Assembly: GCF_016461785.1 (NCBI RefSeq)
Contig: NZ_JAEMUH010000003.1
Coordinates: 62,001-126,000 of the forward strand
From: Marinomonas ostreistagni
GTDB taxonomy: Bacteria; Pseudomonadota; Gammaproteobacteria; Pseudomonadales; Marinomonadaceae
DNA: 64,000 nt
Direction of reading: 5' to 3'
Part shown: piece by piece, positions 28,718 to 37,702 of the stretch
Position numbering within the stretch: position 1 is the stretch's first letter
Layout: each line of letters begins with the position of its first letter
Position numbers and translations under genes: made by a program
Notes under the pieces: model-generated
Database searches by the model: none
What the model was told of the DNA's origin: nothing
The model's input: the letters and a program-made list of their open reading frames with translations, nothing else

Positions 28718-30172
28718 TTAAGCTCCTTTTGTGTCCACAATCCAAGTATCTTTACTACCACCGCCTTGTGACGAATTGACGACGAGAGAGCCTTTTTTCA
28801 TCGCTACTCGTGTCAAGCCACCTGTGGTCACATAAGTTTCATTACTCTGTAAGATAAACGGACGTAAATCCAAGTGACGCGGTTCTAGAGAGCCTTTACC
28901 GATCAATGTTGGCGCTGTAGAAAGCTTCAGGGTTGGCTGAGCGATATAGTTGCGCGGATTTTCTTTGATCAGCTCGGCAAAGGTCTGTTGCTCTTTCTTG
29001 GTTGAATGAGGACCAACAAGCATGCCATAGCCGCCTGATTCATTGGCAGGTTTAACCACTAGCTCATCCAAATGCGCTAGCACGTATTCACGATCTTCTT
29101 CATTGTCGCAAAGGTAGGTTTTTACGTTTTTGAGAATAGGCTCTTCGTCAAGGTAATAACGGATCAAGTCAGGTACGTAGGCGTATACTACTTTGTCGTC
29201 CGCGACACCGGCACCGGGCGCATTAGCCAATGCAACGTTGCCGGCTTTCCAAGCGCGCATTAATCCTGGAACACCTAGTACAGAGTCTGGGTGGAACGCT
29301 TCTGGGTCTAGGAATAAGTCGTCAATGCGGCGATAGATCACATCGACGCGTTCAGGACCGTAAATGGTCTTCATGTAAACGCAGTCGTCTTCATCCACAA
29401 ATAAATCCGCACCTTCTAGTAACTCAACCCCCATCTGTTGTGCGAGAAACGCATGTTCAAAATACGCTGAGTTGTAAATGCCAGGTGTTAGGACAACGAT
29501 TTCAGGGCATTCAATATCACATGGAGAAAGCGCGGCAAGAGTATCAAACAAGTCAGAGGTGTACGAACCGACAGGTAAAATCTCATCGTTTTCAAATAAC
29601 TCAGGCAAAACTCGCTTGGTAATAGCGCGGTTTTCAAGCATATAAGAGACACCAGACGGTACTCTTAAATTGTCCTCAAGGACGTAAAAGTCTCCGTGCT
29701 CATCGCGCACTAGATCTGTGCCACAAATATGTGCCCAAACGCCATACTTAGGTGAAACACCGACGCACTCAGGACGAAAGTTTTTAGAATCTTTGATGAT
29801 GTGTTCTGGAATAATGCCGTCTTTGATACAGCGTTGTTCGTGGTAGAGGTCGTCGATGAAGCGGTTGAGTGCGGTGAGTCGTTGCTTGAGGCCTTCGGCA
29901 GTGATTTTCCAGTCCTTAGCATCAATAGTGCGGGGAACAATATCAAACGGCCAGGCTCTATCAATGTTGCCTTCTTCCGTGTAGACGGTAAAGCTAATCC
30001 CCATTTCCTGAACCGTTGCTTCGGCGGTTAATCGTCGCTTTTCAAGTTCTTCAGTCGGTAGGCTTTCAAGGTAATCGAGGAGTTGTTTCGCTGGTGTTCT
30101 GGGTTTTCCTTGAGCATCAATTAGCTCGTCAAAGAAATCTCCAGAATTATAGTTCTTAGTGAGTGTATCCAT
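28718..30172 (-). CDS. Circularly permuted ATP-grasp ligase, stand-alone (module A)
   Basis: 484 aa from the ATG at 30172; a TTG at 30178 has a better-placed AGGGG (5 nt) and may be the true start. It is a predicted carboxylate-amine ligase. Seen: DLVRDEHGDFYVLEDN, ENRAITKRVLPELF, VVLTPGIYNSAYFEHAF, VIYRRIDD, NAPGAG and the ATP loop LVVKPANESGGYGM near residue 379, and the end QGGGSKDTWIV. It is the first gene of the five-gene operon 30172-20948, so the promoter is in the gap up to 30399. The proposed role, forming peptide or isopeptide bonds, is inference from the fold. Confidence 0.9.
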   Translation of the reverse strand: MDTLTKNYNSGDFFDELIDAQGKPRTPAKQLLDYLESLPTEELEKRRLTAEATVQEMGISFTVYTEEGNIDRAWPFDIVPRTIDAKDWKITAEGLKQRLTALNRFIDDLYHEQRCIKDGIIPEHIIKDSKNFRPECVGVSPKYGVWAHICGTDLVRDEHGDFYVLEDNLRVPSGVSYMLENRAITKRVLPELFENDEILPVGSYTSDLFDTLAALSPCDIECPEIVVLTPGIYNSAYFEHAFLAQQMGVELLEGADLFVDEDDCVYMKTIYGPERVDVIYRRIDDLFLDPEAFHPDSVLGVPGLMRAWKAGNVALANAPGAGVADDKVVYAYVPDLIRYYLDEEPILKNVKTYLCDNEEDREYVLAHLDELVVKPANESGGYGMLVGPHSTKKEQQTFAELIKENPRNYIAQPTLKLSTAPTLIGKGSLEPRHLDLRPFILQSNETYVTTGGLTRVAMKKGSLVVNSSQGGGSKDTWIVDTKGA

Positions 30173-30438
30173 TTTCAAATTATCCCCTTGGACGTCTGAG
30201 GGACTGCACTATCACAGTTCAATCTCGTGCGCTGTATTGGTCATTGATGAACCAAAATAGAGCTGTTGGCAAGTAAAACTTATCTTTTACTAATCGAGAG
30301 CAATTTTTGCGCCAATAAAGCTAATTTAGAAACGTTATAAATATGTGAAATAGATAGATAAAAAAGACTTACATCAGGTGATGGGAAAAGACTTTTGCTA
30401 TGATTCTTAAGGTTAGACCAAATACTAAGGAATCAATT

Positions 30439-31641
30439 GTGGAGCAGGTAGACCAAGCTGAACAAATCATCGTTGTGGGGGCAGGCATTGGTGGGTTAAC
30501 CGCCGCTTTAGGGCTTGCTAAGCAAGGGTGGTGTGTCAAAATCCTAGAACAAGCCGCGGAGCTTAGTGAAGTTGGGGCTGGTCTACAATTGAGTCCAAAT
30601 GCCGTGAAAGTATTACGACATCTGGGGGTTGATCAAGCGTTAACCAAGCACATATTCACTCCCCAAAATGCTTGTATACGGGACTTTCGTTCAGGCAGGT
30701 ACTATTTAAAAATGCCGCTTGCAAGTGACGTGGTTAAACGTTACGGCGCCCCTTATTGGCATGTTCATCGAGCCGATTTACATCAAGAGTTAGTGGCCGC
30801 TTGTCGTCAGCATGGTGTTGAGATTGTGCTTGGTCAGAGAGTTCAGGGATACCGGAATGAAAAAGACCATGTCAAAGTTTTACTTGAAAAGGACACATTG
30901 AAAGCCAGTTTATTAGTGGGCGCAGATGGTATCCATTCGCAGATACGAGAGCTTATGCTCGGGATGCAAGCGCCTATCTTCACGGGGCAAGTTGCATGGC
31001 GTGGTACGGTTCCAGTAACGAATATAGCGGGTGCAACAGTGCAGCCTGACGCAACGGTGTGGGCTGGACCGAATCGACATGTGGTGACGTATTATCTGCG
31101 TGGAGGCGCGTTTGTTAACTTTATTGCTGTTGAGGAACAGGCACAATGGCAAAATGAATCTTGGCGCGAAGAAGGTGATGTAGATATATTGCGTGATAAG
31201 TTTTCAGGATGGCACCCAGAAGTGACTGCTGTGTTAGACGGATGCGAGTCCACGTTTCTTTGGGCATTAAATGGTCGACCAACGTTATCAACATGGCATG
31301 ATGAGCGAGTCGTTTTACTCGGAGATGCTTGCCATCCTATGTTGCCTTTTATGGCTCAAGGTGCAGCCATGGCAATTGAAGATGCCTTTGTGCTTGCCAA
31401 AACACTCGCTAAATATGATTTCAAAGAAGCTTTTTCTCGTTATGAGGCATTTAGAAAACCCCGAGCAACGGCCGTGCAAAAACAGTCCTGCGATAATGCT
31501 GCGTTGTACCATATGCATGGTGGCTGGCAAGGACGAATGAAATTAGAAGCGCTGGGAATGGCGTCTAAATTTGCAAATGGTGTGATCAATGCGAAGTTAG
31601 ACAAAATCTATGGACATGATGTGACAACACTAGAGCTTTAA
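30439..31641 (+). CDS. FAD-dependent aromatic-ring monooxygenase
   Basis: 400 aa class A flavoprotein monooxygenase of the salicylate hydroxylase/6-hydroxynicotinate 3-monooxygenase type. Seen: the dinucleotide loop IIVVGAGIGGLTAAL, the DG motif LVGADGIHSQIR and the GD motif LLGDACHPMLPFMAQGA. It would hydroxylate an aromatic acid with NADH and oxygen; the substrate is not predictable. The GTG at 30439 is preferred (AAGG 8 nt upstream); an ATG at 30400 would add 13 residues and remains possible. It is divergent from the ATP-grasp operon and followed on the same strand by a DMT exporter. Confidence 0.88.
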   Translation: MEQVDQAEQIIVVGAGIGGLTAALGLAKQGWCVKILEQAAELSEVGAGLQLSPNAVKVLRHLGVDQALTKHIFTPQNACIRDFRSGRYYLKMPLASDVVKRYGAPYWHVHRADLHQELVAACRQHGVEIVLGQRVQGYRNEKDHVKVLLEKDTLKASLLVGADGIHSQIRELMLGMQAPIFTGQVAWRGTVPVTNIAGATVQPDATVWAGPNRHVVTYYLRGGAFVNFIAVEEQAQWQNESWREEGDVDILRDKFSGWHPEVTAVLDGCESTFLWALNGRPTLSTWHDERVVLLGDACHPMLPFMAQGAAMAIEDAFVLAKTLAKYDFKEAFSRYEAFRKPRATAVQKQSCDNAALYHMHGGWQGRMKLEALGMASKFANGVINAKLDKIYGHDVTTLEL

Positions 31642-31749
31642 TAACGTACTCGACTCCTAGACAATCTGTCAAAACAGTCTTTTATATATTTTCAGTAGGT
31701 CTAGCTGTATCTACTCCGACCTTTTCTCCTACCCTATAAGGACTGCAAC

Positions 31750-32643
31750 GTGAGCTCCACTGCGCCAAAACTAAAGGCTGAACTTATCTTAGTTTTAGTC
31801 ACTTTTATTGCTGCCCTAGGGTGGATCTTTTCAAAAGAAACACTTGCAGGGTTGCCTCCGATTTTCTTTCTCGGTGTTCGCTTCTTAATAGCTGGCCTTG
31901 TTCTTATGTTCGTAGGGGCTCGCTACTTTAAAGGCATCAAATGGGGAGATTTAAAAGGCGCGATCGTCGTTGGAATGGTGATGAGTGTTGCAATGATGTT
32001 CTGGGTGGTCGGATTGGATCAGGTCAGCAACATTGGTGTGGGAGCATTTATAAACAGTTTAGGTGTCATCTTGGTGCCAGTGTTTGCGAAGTTCCTATTT
32101 AAAGAAAAACCACCAAGAATTTTATGGGTAGCATTACCCATCGCAATAGTAGGATTAGCTTGTTTAGCATTAGGTAATGGTGTTTCATTTGAGCCCGCCC
32201 AGCTGTATTTTTTAATCGCGGCCATTACCTTTGCATTGCAATTTAATATGTTGACTCGTATGTCTTCTAAAATTCATGTTTTGGTGTTGACCGCGATTCA
32301 GTTGTTTACGGCTGGACTTATCATGTTGTTTGTTTCGCCAACGGTTGAGGAGATTCCACATTCGGTACCACTGTCCATTGTCGGGTGGTTCTTAGCCAGT
32401 ACTTTAATTGCAACCAGTTTACGTTTCTTGCTACAAACTTATGGTCAGAGTTTGACGCCTGCCAGTCATGCCGCTGTGATTATGAACTTAGAGCCTGTTT
32501 GGACGGCTGTATTAGCCGCAATGTGGTTTAGTGAAACCATGACGGGCCTTCAGGTAATAGGATGTGGACTTATCTTTTCTGCTATGCTGGTCAGTAAGTG
32601 GACTCCAATAAGGTCTTTATTGAAATCAAAAAAACGTTGTTAG
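31750..32643 (+). CDS. DMT-superfamily (EamA) transporter
   Basis: 297 aa with ten predicted hydrophobic helices in two EamA repeats, starting at a GTG with AAGGA about 7 nt upstream. DMT/EamA proteins usually export small metabolites such as amino acids across the inner membrane. The second repeat shows the family segment LTPASHAAVIMNLEPVWTAV. Its stop overlaps the end of the convergent tetR gene by 4 nt. The substrate is unknown. Confidence 0.9.
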   Translation: MSSTAPKLKAELILVLVTFIAALGWIFSKETLAGLPPIFFLGVRFLIAGLVLMFVGARYFKGIKWGDLKGAIVVGMVMSVAMMFWVVGLDQVSNIGVGAFINSLGVILVPVFAKFLFKEKPPRILWVALPIAIVGLACLALGNGVSFEPAQLYFLIAAITFALQFNMLTRMSSKIHVLVLTAIQLFTAGLIMLFVSPTVEEIPHSVPLSIVGWFLASTLIATSLRFLLQTYGQSLTPASHAAVIMNLEPVWTAVLAAMWFSETMTGLQVIGCGLIFSAMLVSKWTPIRSLLKSKKRC

Positions 32644-33209
32644 TCTGGGAAAAGTTCGTTCAGCATATGGTTGAACACTCTATGCGACGAGGCGTTGTAG
32701 GGGGCTGCAAAGAAATCTCTTCGGTGAAGTAGCCCATCAGTCAGAGCAACAAGGAATTGAATACGCGCTTTGATATCCTCTTCGTTATCAAGATCGTACT
32801 TACGACGAACCAAATGAATGGCATGTTCCGTTAAACGTTGGTCCGCTTCTAATTGGATTTTCGCGAGGATAGGGGATCTATTCGCTTCGGCTTTAATTTC
32901 CATATTTAGAATTCTTTGTGTCCGAAACTCACTTTCATTTTCAGGCTCAAAGATGCGTGTTAACCAATCTTTCTTGTCTAAAAATTGCTCCATCATTTGC
33001 AAATATTCTTCAGTCTTGCGCTCCACAACGGCGCGGATGATGTCCTCTTTGTGAGCAAAATAACGATAAATTTGCCCTACACTGAGTTCAGCGGTTTTTG
33101 CAACATCAGCCATGCTTGCTTTATGAAAGCCTTTTTCCACAACGTGCACGATAAATGCATCCATTATTTGCAGGCGGCGTTCTTGCTCATTGACTGGGTT
33201 TTTTTTCAT
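32640..33209 (-). CDS. TetR/AcrR-family repressor of the adjacent RND pump
   Basis: 189 aa. The N-terminal helix-turn-helix (KASMADVAKTAELSVGQIYRYFAHKEDI) is typical of TetR regulators; the rest is a helical ligand domain. It is divergent from the RND pump genes across about 100 bp that hold a palindrome between the two starts, so it very likely represses the pump and itself, and is released by pump substrates. The ATG begins MKKNP after a T-rich leader with no strong Shine-Dalgarno. Confidence 0.92.
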   Translation of the reverse strand: MKKNPVNEQERRLQIMDAFIVHVVEKGFHKASMADVAKTAELSVGQIYRYFAHKEDIIRAVVERKTEEYLQMMEQFLDKKDWLTRIFEPENESEFRTQRILNMEIKAEANRSPILAKIQLEADQRLTEHAIHLVRRKYDLDNEEDIKARIQFLVALTDGLLHRRDFFAAPYNASSHRVFNHMLNELFPD

Positions 33210-33252
33210 AAATATTTACACGATTTAAAGATGGGAACTGAAATCAAGCTGG

Positions 33253-33282
33253 ATTATAGTGTGAATGAACGCTCATTCTCAA
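33253..33282 (-). promoter_or_regulatory. Predicted tetR promoter with operator in its spacer
   Basis: Minus strand: -35 TTGAGA (33277-33282), 18-bp spacer, -10 TATAAT (33253-33258). The palindrome GAATGAACGCTCATTC (33263-33278) fills the spacer, as in an autorepressed TetR-type promoter. Confidence 0.65.
33263..33278. promoter_or_regulatory. TetR-type operator between tetR and the RND pump genes
   Basis: GAATGA-N4-TCATTC, an inverted repeat in the style of AcrR/TetR operators, in the intergenic space shared by the repressor and the pump. Confidence 0.72.
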
Positions 33283-33311
33283 ATGATAATTAATTGGAGT
33301 CACCACAGTTT

Positions 33312-34505
33312 ATGCTGTCTAGGAACATATTCATTACAGGGGTTGTACTGGCCTCGGCAATCTTGGCGGGATGTCAAGAAAGTGAAACCAGTGCCGCAGC
33401 AAGTGCGCCTGCACAACAAGCACCTAAAACTCAGGTTGGTGTGATTACGATTCAAAAACAAGAAGTTGAGTTAAGGTCTGAATTGCCTGGACGAACGAAA
33501 TCAAGTCTGGAGGCAGAAATACGCCCGCAGGTAGGTGGCATTGTTGAAAAACGTTTATTTGAGGAAGGGCAAACAGTCTCAGCGGGAGACCTGCTGTACC
33601 AACTTGACGACTCTGTTTATGAGTCTGCTGTGGAGCAGGCTCAAGCCGATCTGGACAGTGCGCGTGCGACCCTGACTTCGACTAAGCAAACTTATGAGCG
33701 TTACCGTCAGTTGAAAGAGCGTAATAACGTTTCACAACAAAACCTAGATGATGCAAATGTAGCTTACCTATCTGCTGTTGCAGCAGAGAAACGAGCAGTT
33801 GCAGCCTTGAATAGTGCCAAAATTGATTTGGCTTACACCAAAATTACCGCTCCAATCGACGGTAAAATAGGTATCTCGGATGTCACGGTTGGTGCCTTAG
33901 TGACGGCAGGACAATCTGCTGCTATGACCATTATCCGTGCGACCGACCCAATGTTTGTTGACTTGGCTCAGACCAGTGTCGAGCAATTGCGTCAGCGAAC
34001 TCTACTTTCACTCGATCACGTTAACCTAGGCGATCAAAGTGTTACTTTGACACTAGAAGATGGCTCGGAATATCCATATAAGGGGCGCATCAAAACACGT
34101 GAAGTGAATGTGGATGAAATGACAGGAAGTGTGACGTTACGTGCAGAGTTCGATAATCCAGATGGGCTTTTATTACCAGGGATGTTTGTGCGCGGACAAA
34201 TTAACGACCTGAATGACAGCGAAGCGATTTTAGTGCCTCAACAAGGTGTTTCTCGTGATGTAAAAGGTAATGCCATTGCATACATTGTTACTGCGGACAA
34301 CAAAGTCGAGCAGCGTATCTTAGAGACGGAGCGATCTATTGGTAATCAATGGTACGTGACAGATGGTATCAAAGCTGGCGATCGCGTTGTTGTTCAAGGT
34401 AGCTTGAAAATACGTCCTGGTGCAGAAGTAACTGCAGTGGAGCTACAACGTGATCCACAAACCGGTCGAATTGTTGAAGCAAATGCTGCGACCACTGGCC
34501 AGTAG
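33312..34505 (+). CDS. RND efflux periplasmic adaptor (membrane fusion) lipoprotein
   Basis: 397 aa AcrA/MexA-type adaptor. A lipoprotein signal (MLSRNIFITGVVLASAILAGC) anchors it in the inner membrane. A biotinyl-lipoyl-like half motif (RPQVGGIVEKRLFEEGQTV), an alpha hairpin (about 95-160), the returning lipoyl half (KITAPIDGKIG) and a beta barrel follow. It links the RND pump to an outer-membrane channel. The ATG at 33312 is chosen because the signal peptide begins there; the TTG at 33294 overlaps the GGAG site. It is 18 nt before the pump gene. Confidence 0.93.
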   Translation: MLSRNIFITGVVLASAILAGCQESETSAAASAPAQQAPKTQVGVITIQKQEVELRSELPGRTKSSLEAEIRPQVGGIVEKRLFEEGQTVSAGDLLYQLDDSVYESAVEQAQADLDSARATLTSTKQTYERYRQLKERNNVSQQNLDDANVAYLSAVAAEKRAVAALNSAKIDLAYTKITAPIDGKIGISDVTVGALVTAGQSAAMTIIRATDPMFVDLAQTSVEQLRQRTLLSLDHVNLGDQSVTLTLEDGSEYPYKGRIKTREVNVDEMTGSVTLRAEFDNPDGLLLPGMFVRGQINDLNDSEAILVPQQGVSRDVKGNAIAYIVTADNKVEQRILETERSIGNQWYVTDGIKAGDRVVVQGSLKIRPGAEVTAVELQRDPQTGRIVEANAATTGQ

Positions 34506-34523
34506 ATTAAAGGAGCCACGTTT

Positions 34524-37500
34524 ATGATTGCGCAGTTTTTTGTTAGGCGCCCTGTCTTTGCTTGGGTAATATCGATTGTCATTATGTTGGCGGGTGTGCT
34601 CGCTATCACGCAATTGCCTATTTCCCAATACCCGAATGTTGCACCGCCTTCGATCCGTATTTCTGCTACTTACAATGGCGCTTCGGCGGAAACGGTTGAA
34701 AACAGTGTGACGCAAATTATTGAACAGCAGCTGACTGGTTTAGATGGCTTACTGTACTTCTCTTCTAGCAGTAGTTCAGCTGGCCAAGCGAGTATTGATG
34801 TAACGTTTGAGCAAGGCACGGATGCTGATACCGCACAAGTTCAAGTCCAAAATAAAGTTCAGCAAATCACATCCAACCTACCTTCTTCGGTACAACAGCA
34901 AGGCGTAACAGTTACTAAGTCACAGTCGGACTTCCTACTGATTATGGCATTGTATGATGAGACTGACCAAGATAACGCGAGCGATCTATCTGATTATCTT
35001 GTTTCCAACATGCAAGACCCTATTTCTCGTCTTGAAGGTGTGGGCAGCGTGAGGGTGTTTGGTTCTTCATATGCTATGCGCATTTGGTTAGACCCGCTTA
35101 AGCTTGCTACTTACAGCTTAATTCCTTCCGATATTGCGAATGCTATTGAGGCTCAGAACGTTCAAGTCGCAGCCGGTAGTCTTGGGAGCTATCCTATTGC
35201 TAACGGTCAGGAGCTAAATGCCACAGTCACCGCTCAATCAAAGCTAGAAACGCCTGAAGAGTTTGAGAACATCATTCTTACTTATGATGATAATGGGGCG
35301 ACGGTACGTTTAAAAAATGTCGCCAAAATAGAGTTAGGCAGTGAAAACTATAATTTCACGCCACGAATGAATGGTCACCCTTCAACGGGTATGGCGGTTA
35401 TGTTGTCTCCTGGCGCCAATGCTTTAGAAACGTCAGAAAGAGTAAAAGCCGCGATTGCTGAACTAGAACGTAATTTACCTGAGGGTTATAAAACAGGACT
35501 CCCATTAGATTCTACTGAGTTTATTAAAATATCTATTGAAGAGGTGGTGAAAACCCTGTTTGAAGCGATTGTCCTAGTTGTCATCGTGATGTTCGTTTTC
35601 TTACAAAGTTGGCGTGCGACTTTGATTCCTGCGATTGCTGTGCCTGTCGTATTGTTAGGCACCTTTGGGGTTTTGCAGGCGTTTGGTTACTCAATCAACA
35701 CTTTAACCATGTTCGGTCTAGTACTCTCAATTGGTCTACTTGTGGACGATGCTATTGTCGTGGTGGAGAACGTAGAGCGAGTGATGGAGGAAGATAAACT
35801 CTCTGCACGAGAAGCCACCATAAAGTCGATGAAAGAAATCACCAGTGCTTTGATCGGTATTGCAGTGGTTTTGTCTGCGGTTTTCGTACCGATGGCATTT
35901 TTCAGCGGTTCAACCGGTGTCATTTACCGTCAATTCTCTATCACCATTGTATCGTCTATGGTCCTATCTGTGATTGTAGCGTTAACGTTATCTCCGGCGC
36001 TTTGTGCAACGCTATTAAAGCCGAGCCACCACAAAGAAAAAAGAGGCCTTGGTGGTTGGTTTAACAGAACCTTTGATCGCTGGACGAGTCGATACAGTGG
36101 GCGAGTCGCTAAACTGATCAAGCAACCTGTTCGTTGGTTGGCTGGTTACTTAGTTATTATCGCGGGTATGAGCTACTTGATGGTAAACACACCTACAGGC
36201 TTTTTACCTACTGAAGACCAAGGAACAGTAATGGTCATCGTTTCTTTACCTGAAGGCGCATCAATGGCTCGTACAGAAGAGGTCATGGATAAAATTCAAG
36301 ATCACTTCTTGGTAAAAGAAAAAGACTACGTAGATTCTATCTTTACTATTTCTGGCTTTAGCTTCATGGGAACTGGGCAAAATGCTGGTATGGCGTTTGT
36401 GCTATTAAAACATTGGGATGAACGAACAACACCGGGGAGCTCTGCAGCCGCGATAGTTGGCCGTTCTTACCCAGGTTTAGCGGGTATTCGTGATGCACAG
36501 ATCTTCTCATTGTTACCGCCTTCAATTCGTGGTCTTGGCCAGAGTAATGGCTTTACCTTCGAGCTTCAAGCAGCAGGTAACACCAGTCGTGAAACCTTGC
36601 TTGAAATGCGCGATAAGCTGTTAAATGATGCCCGAGCAAGCCAAATCTTGAGTGGTGTTCGCATGGGAGGGCAAGGAGAAACAGCCCAGTTACACATTGA
36701 TATCGACCAAGAAAAAGCCTCTGCGTTAGGTCTCTCCATGACTGACATCAGTAGCACATTGTCTTACGCGTGGGCGGGTAAGTATGTAAATGATTTTGTC
36801 GATCGTGGTCGTGTTAAGAGCGTCTATGTCCAAGGTGATGCCGAATATCGAGGAGCACCGTCTGATCTTCAGCACTGGTATGTAAGAGGTGATGGTGATG
36901 AGATGACACCATTCTCTGCCTTTGCTGACAGCGAATGGACGTATGGCCCTAAAACCTTGACACGTTTTAATGGCTTGCCATCCTATGAAGTTCAGGGTTC
37001 TGCGGCGGCGGGTTTAAGCTCTGGTGATGCCATGGCAGAAATGGCTCGCATCGCTGAAGACTTACCGCAAGGTGCTTCTTACGCTTGGAGTGGCTTGTCC
37101 TACCAAGAGCAGCAATCGGGTGGTCAAACGTACTTCTTGTACGCTGTTTCTATCTTAGTGGTTTTCCTTTGTCTTGCTGCTTTGTATGAAAGTTGGACAG
37201 TACCGTTCTCGGTAATCATGGTCATCCCTCTTGGGGTAATTGGTGCGGCTGGGGCGATCTACTTACGCGATCTACAAAACGACGTGTACTTCCAGGTAGC
37301 CTTATTAACCATCATTGGTCTGTCCTCTAAGAATGCTATCTTGATCGTTGAGTTCGCTGAAGCGGCTTACCGTCGTGGCGAGGATGTATGGCATGCGGCA
37401 ACGGAAGGCGCACGTTTACGTCTGCGTCCGATTATCATGACATCGCTTGCGTTCATCGTCGGTACATTACCACTGGCACTGTCTTCTGGTGCTGGTGCAA

Positions 37501-37631
37501 ACAGCCGAATCTCAATCGGTACAGGTATTGTGGGGGGGACCTTAACGGCAACGTTATTAGCGATCTTCTTTGTACCGTTGTTCTTCGTCTTGATTCGTCG
37601 CTTATTCCCTAAGCGCCCGATTGAAGATTGA
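34524..37631 (+). CDS. RND multidrug efflux pump, AcrB/MexB (HAE1) family
   Basis: 1035 aa, the standard size, with 12 membrane helices and two large periplasmic loops. Seen: start MIAQFFVRRPVFAWVISI, proton-relay aspartates in SIGLLVDDAIVVVEN (near 405) and the relay lysine in SSKNAILIVEFAE (near 934). It exports hydrophobic drugs, bile-salt-like compounds or dyes using the proton gradient. No tolC/oprM gene is in the window, so it must borrow an outer-membrane channel encoded elsewhere. Confidence 0.95.
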   Translation: MIAQFFVRRPVFAWVISIVIMLAGVLAITQLPISQYPNVAPPSIRISATYNGASAETVENSVTQIIEQQLTGLDGLLYFSSSSSSAGQASIDVTFEQGTDADTAQVQVQNKVQQITSNLPSSVQQQGVTVTKSQSDFLLIMALYDETDQDNASDLSDYLVSNMQDPISRLEGVGSVRVFGSSYAMRIWLDPLKLATYSLIPSDIANAIEAQNVQVAAGSLGSYPIANGQELNATVTAQSKLETPEEFENIILTYDDNGATVRLKNVAKIELGSENYNFTPRMNGHPSTGMAVMLSPGANALETSERVKAAIAELERNLPEGYKTGLPLDSTEFIKISIEEVVKTLFEAIVLVVIVMFVFLQSWRATLIPAIAVPVVLLGTFGVLQAFGYSINTLTMFGLVLSIGLLVDDAIVVVENVERVMEEDKLSAREATIKSMKEITSALIGIAVVLSAVFVPMAFFSGSTGVIYRQFSITIVSSMVLSVIVALTLSPALCATLLKPSHHKEKRGLGGWFNRTFDRWTSRYSGRVAKLIKQPVRWLAGYLVIIAGMSYLMVNTPTGFLPTEDQGTVMVIVSLPEGASMARTEEVMDKIQDHFLVKEKDYVDSIFTISGFSFMGTGQNAGMAFVLLKHWDERTTPGSSAAAIVGRSYPGLAGIRDAQIFSLLPPSIRGLGQSNGFTFELQAAGNTSRETLLEMRDKLLNDARASQILSGVRMGGQGETAQLHIDIDQEKASALGLSMTDISSTLSYAWAGKYVNDFVDRGRVKSVYVQGDAEYRGAPSDLQHWYVRGDGDEMTPFSAFADSEWTYGPKTLTRFNGLPSYEVQGSAAAGLSSGDAMAEMARIAEDLPQGASYAWSGLSYQEQQSGGQTYFLYAVSILVVFLCLAALYESWTVPFSVIMVIPLGVIGAAGAIYLRDLQNDVYFQVALLTIIGLSSKNAILIVEFAEAAYRRGEDVWHAATEGARLRLRPIIMTSLAFIVGTLPLALSSGAGANSRISIGTGIVGGTLTATLLAIFFVPLFFVLIRRLFPKRPIED

Positions 37632-37653
37632 TAAGTATTTTAGTGTAAAAATG

Positions 37654-37681
37654 AAAGGAGCCAAACTTGGCTCCTTTTTTA
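37654..37681 (+). terminator. Rho-independent terminator after the RND pump
   Basis: AAAGGAGCCAA pairs with TTGGCTCCTTT around a two-base loop, followed by a T tract. The A-rich left arm suggests it also serves the convergent phosphatase gene. Confidence 0.92.
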
Positions 37682-37702
37682 TGCTGAATGCTTGCAACTA
37701 AG

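Noticed and set aside
29230..29622. 130-codon open frame on the plus strand within the ATP-grasp gene
   Set aside because: It is antisense to a conserved coding region; open antisense frames of this length are expected from the codon bias.
20948..30172. Expected Anbu (proteasome-like) gene in the ATP-grasp/alpha-E cluster
   Set aside because: Looked for between and around the five genes; none is present, so no degradation role is claimed.
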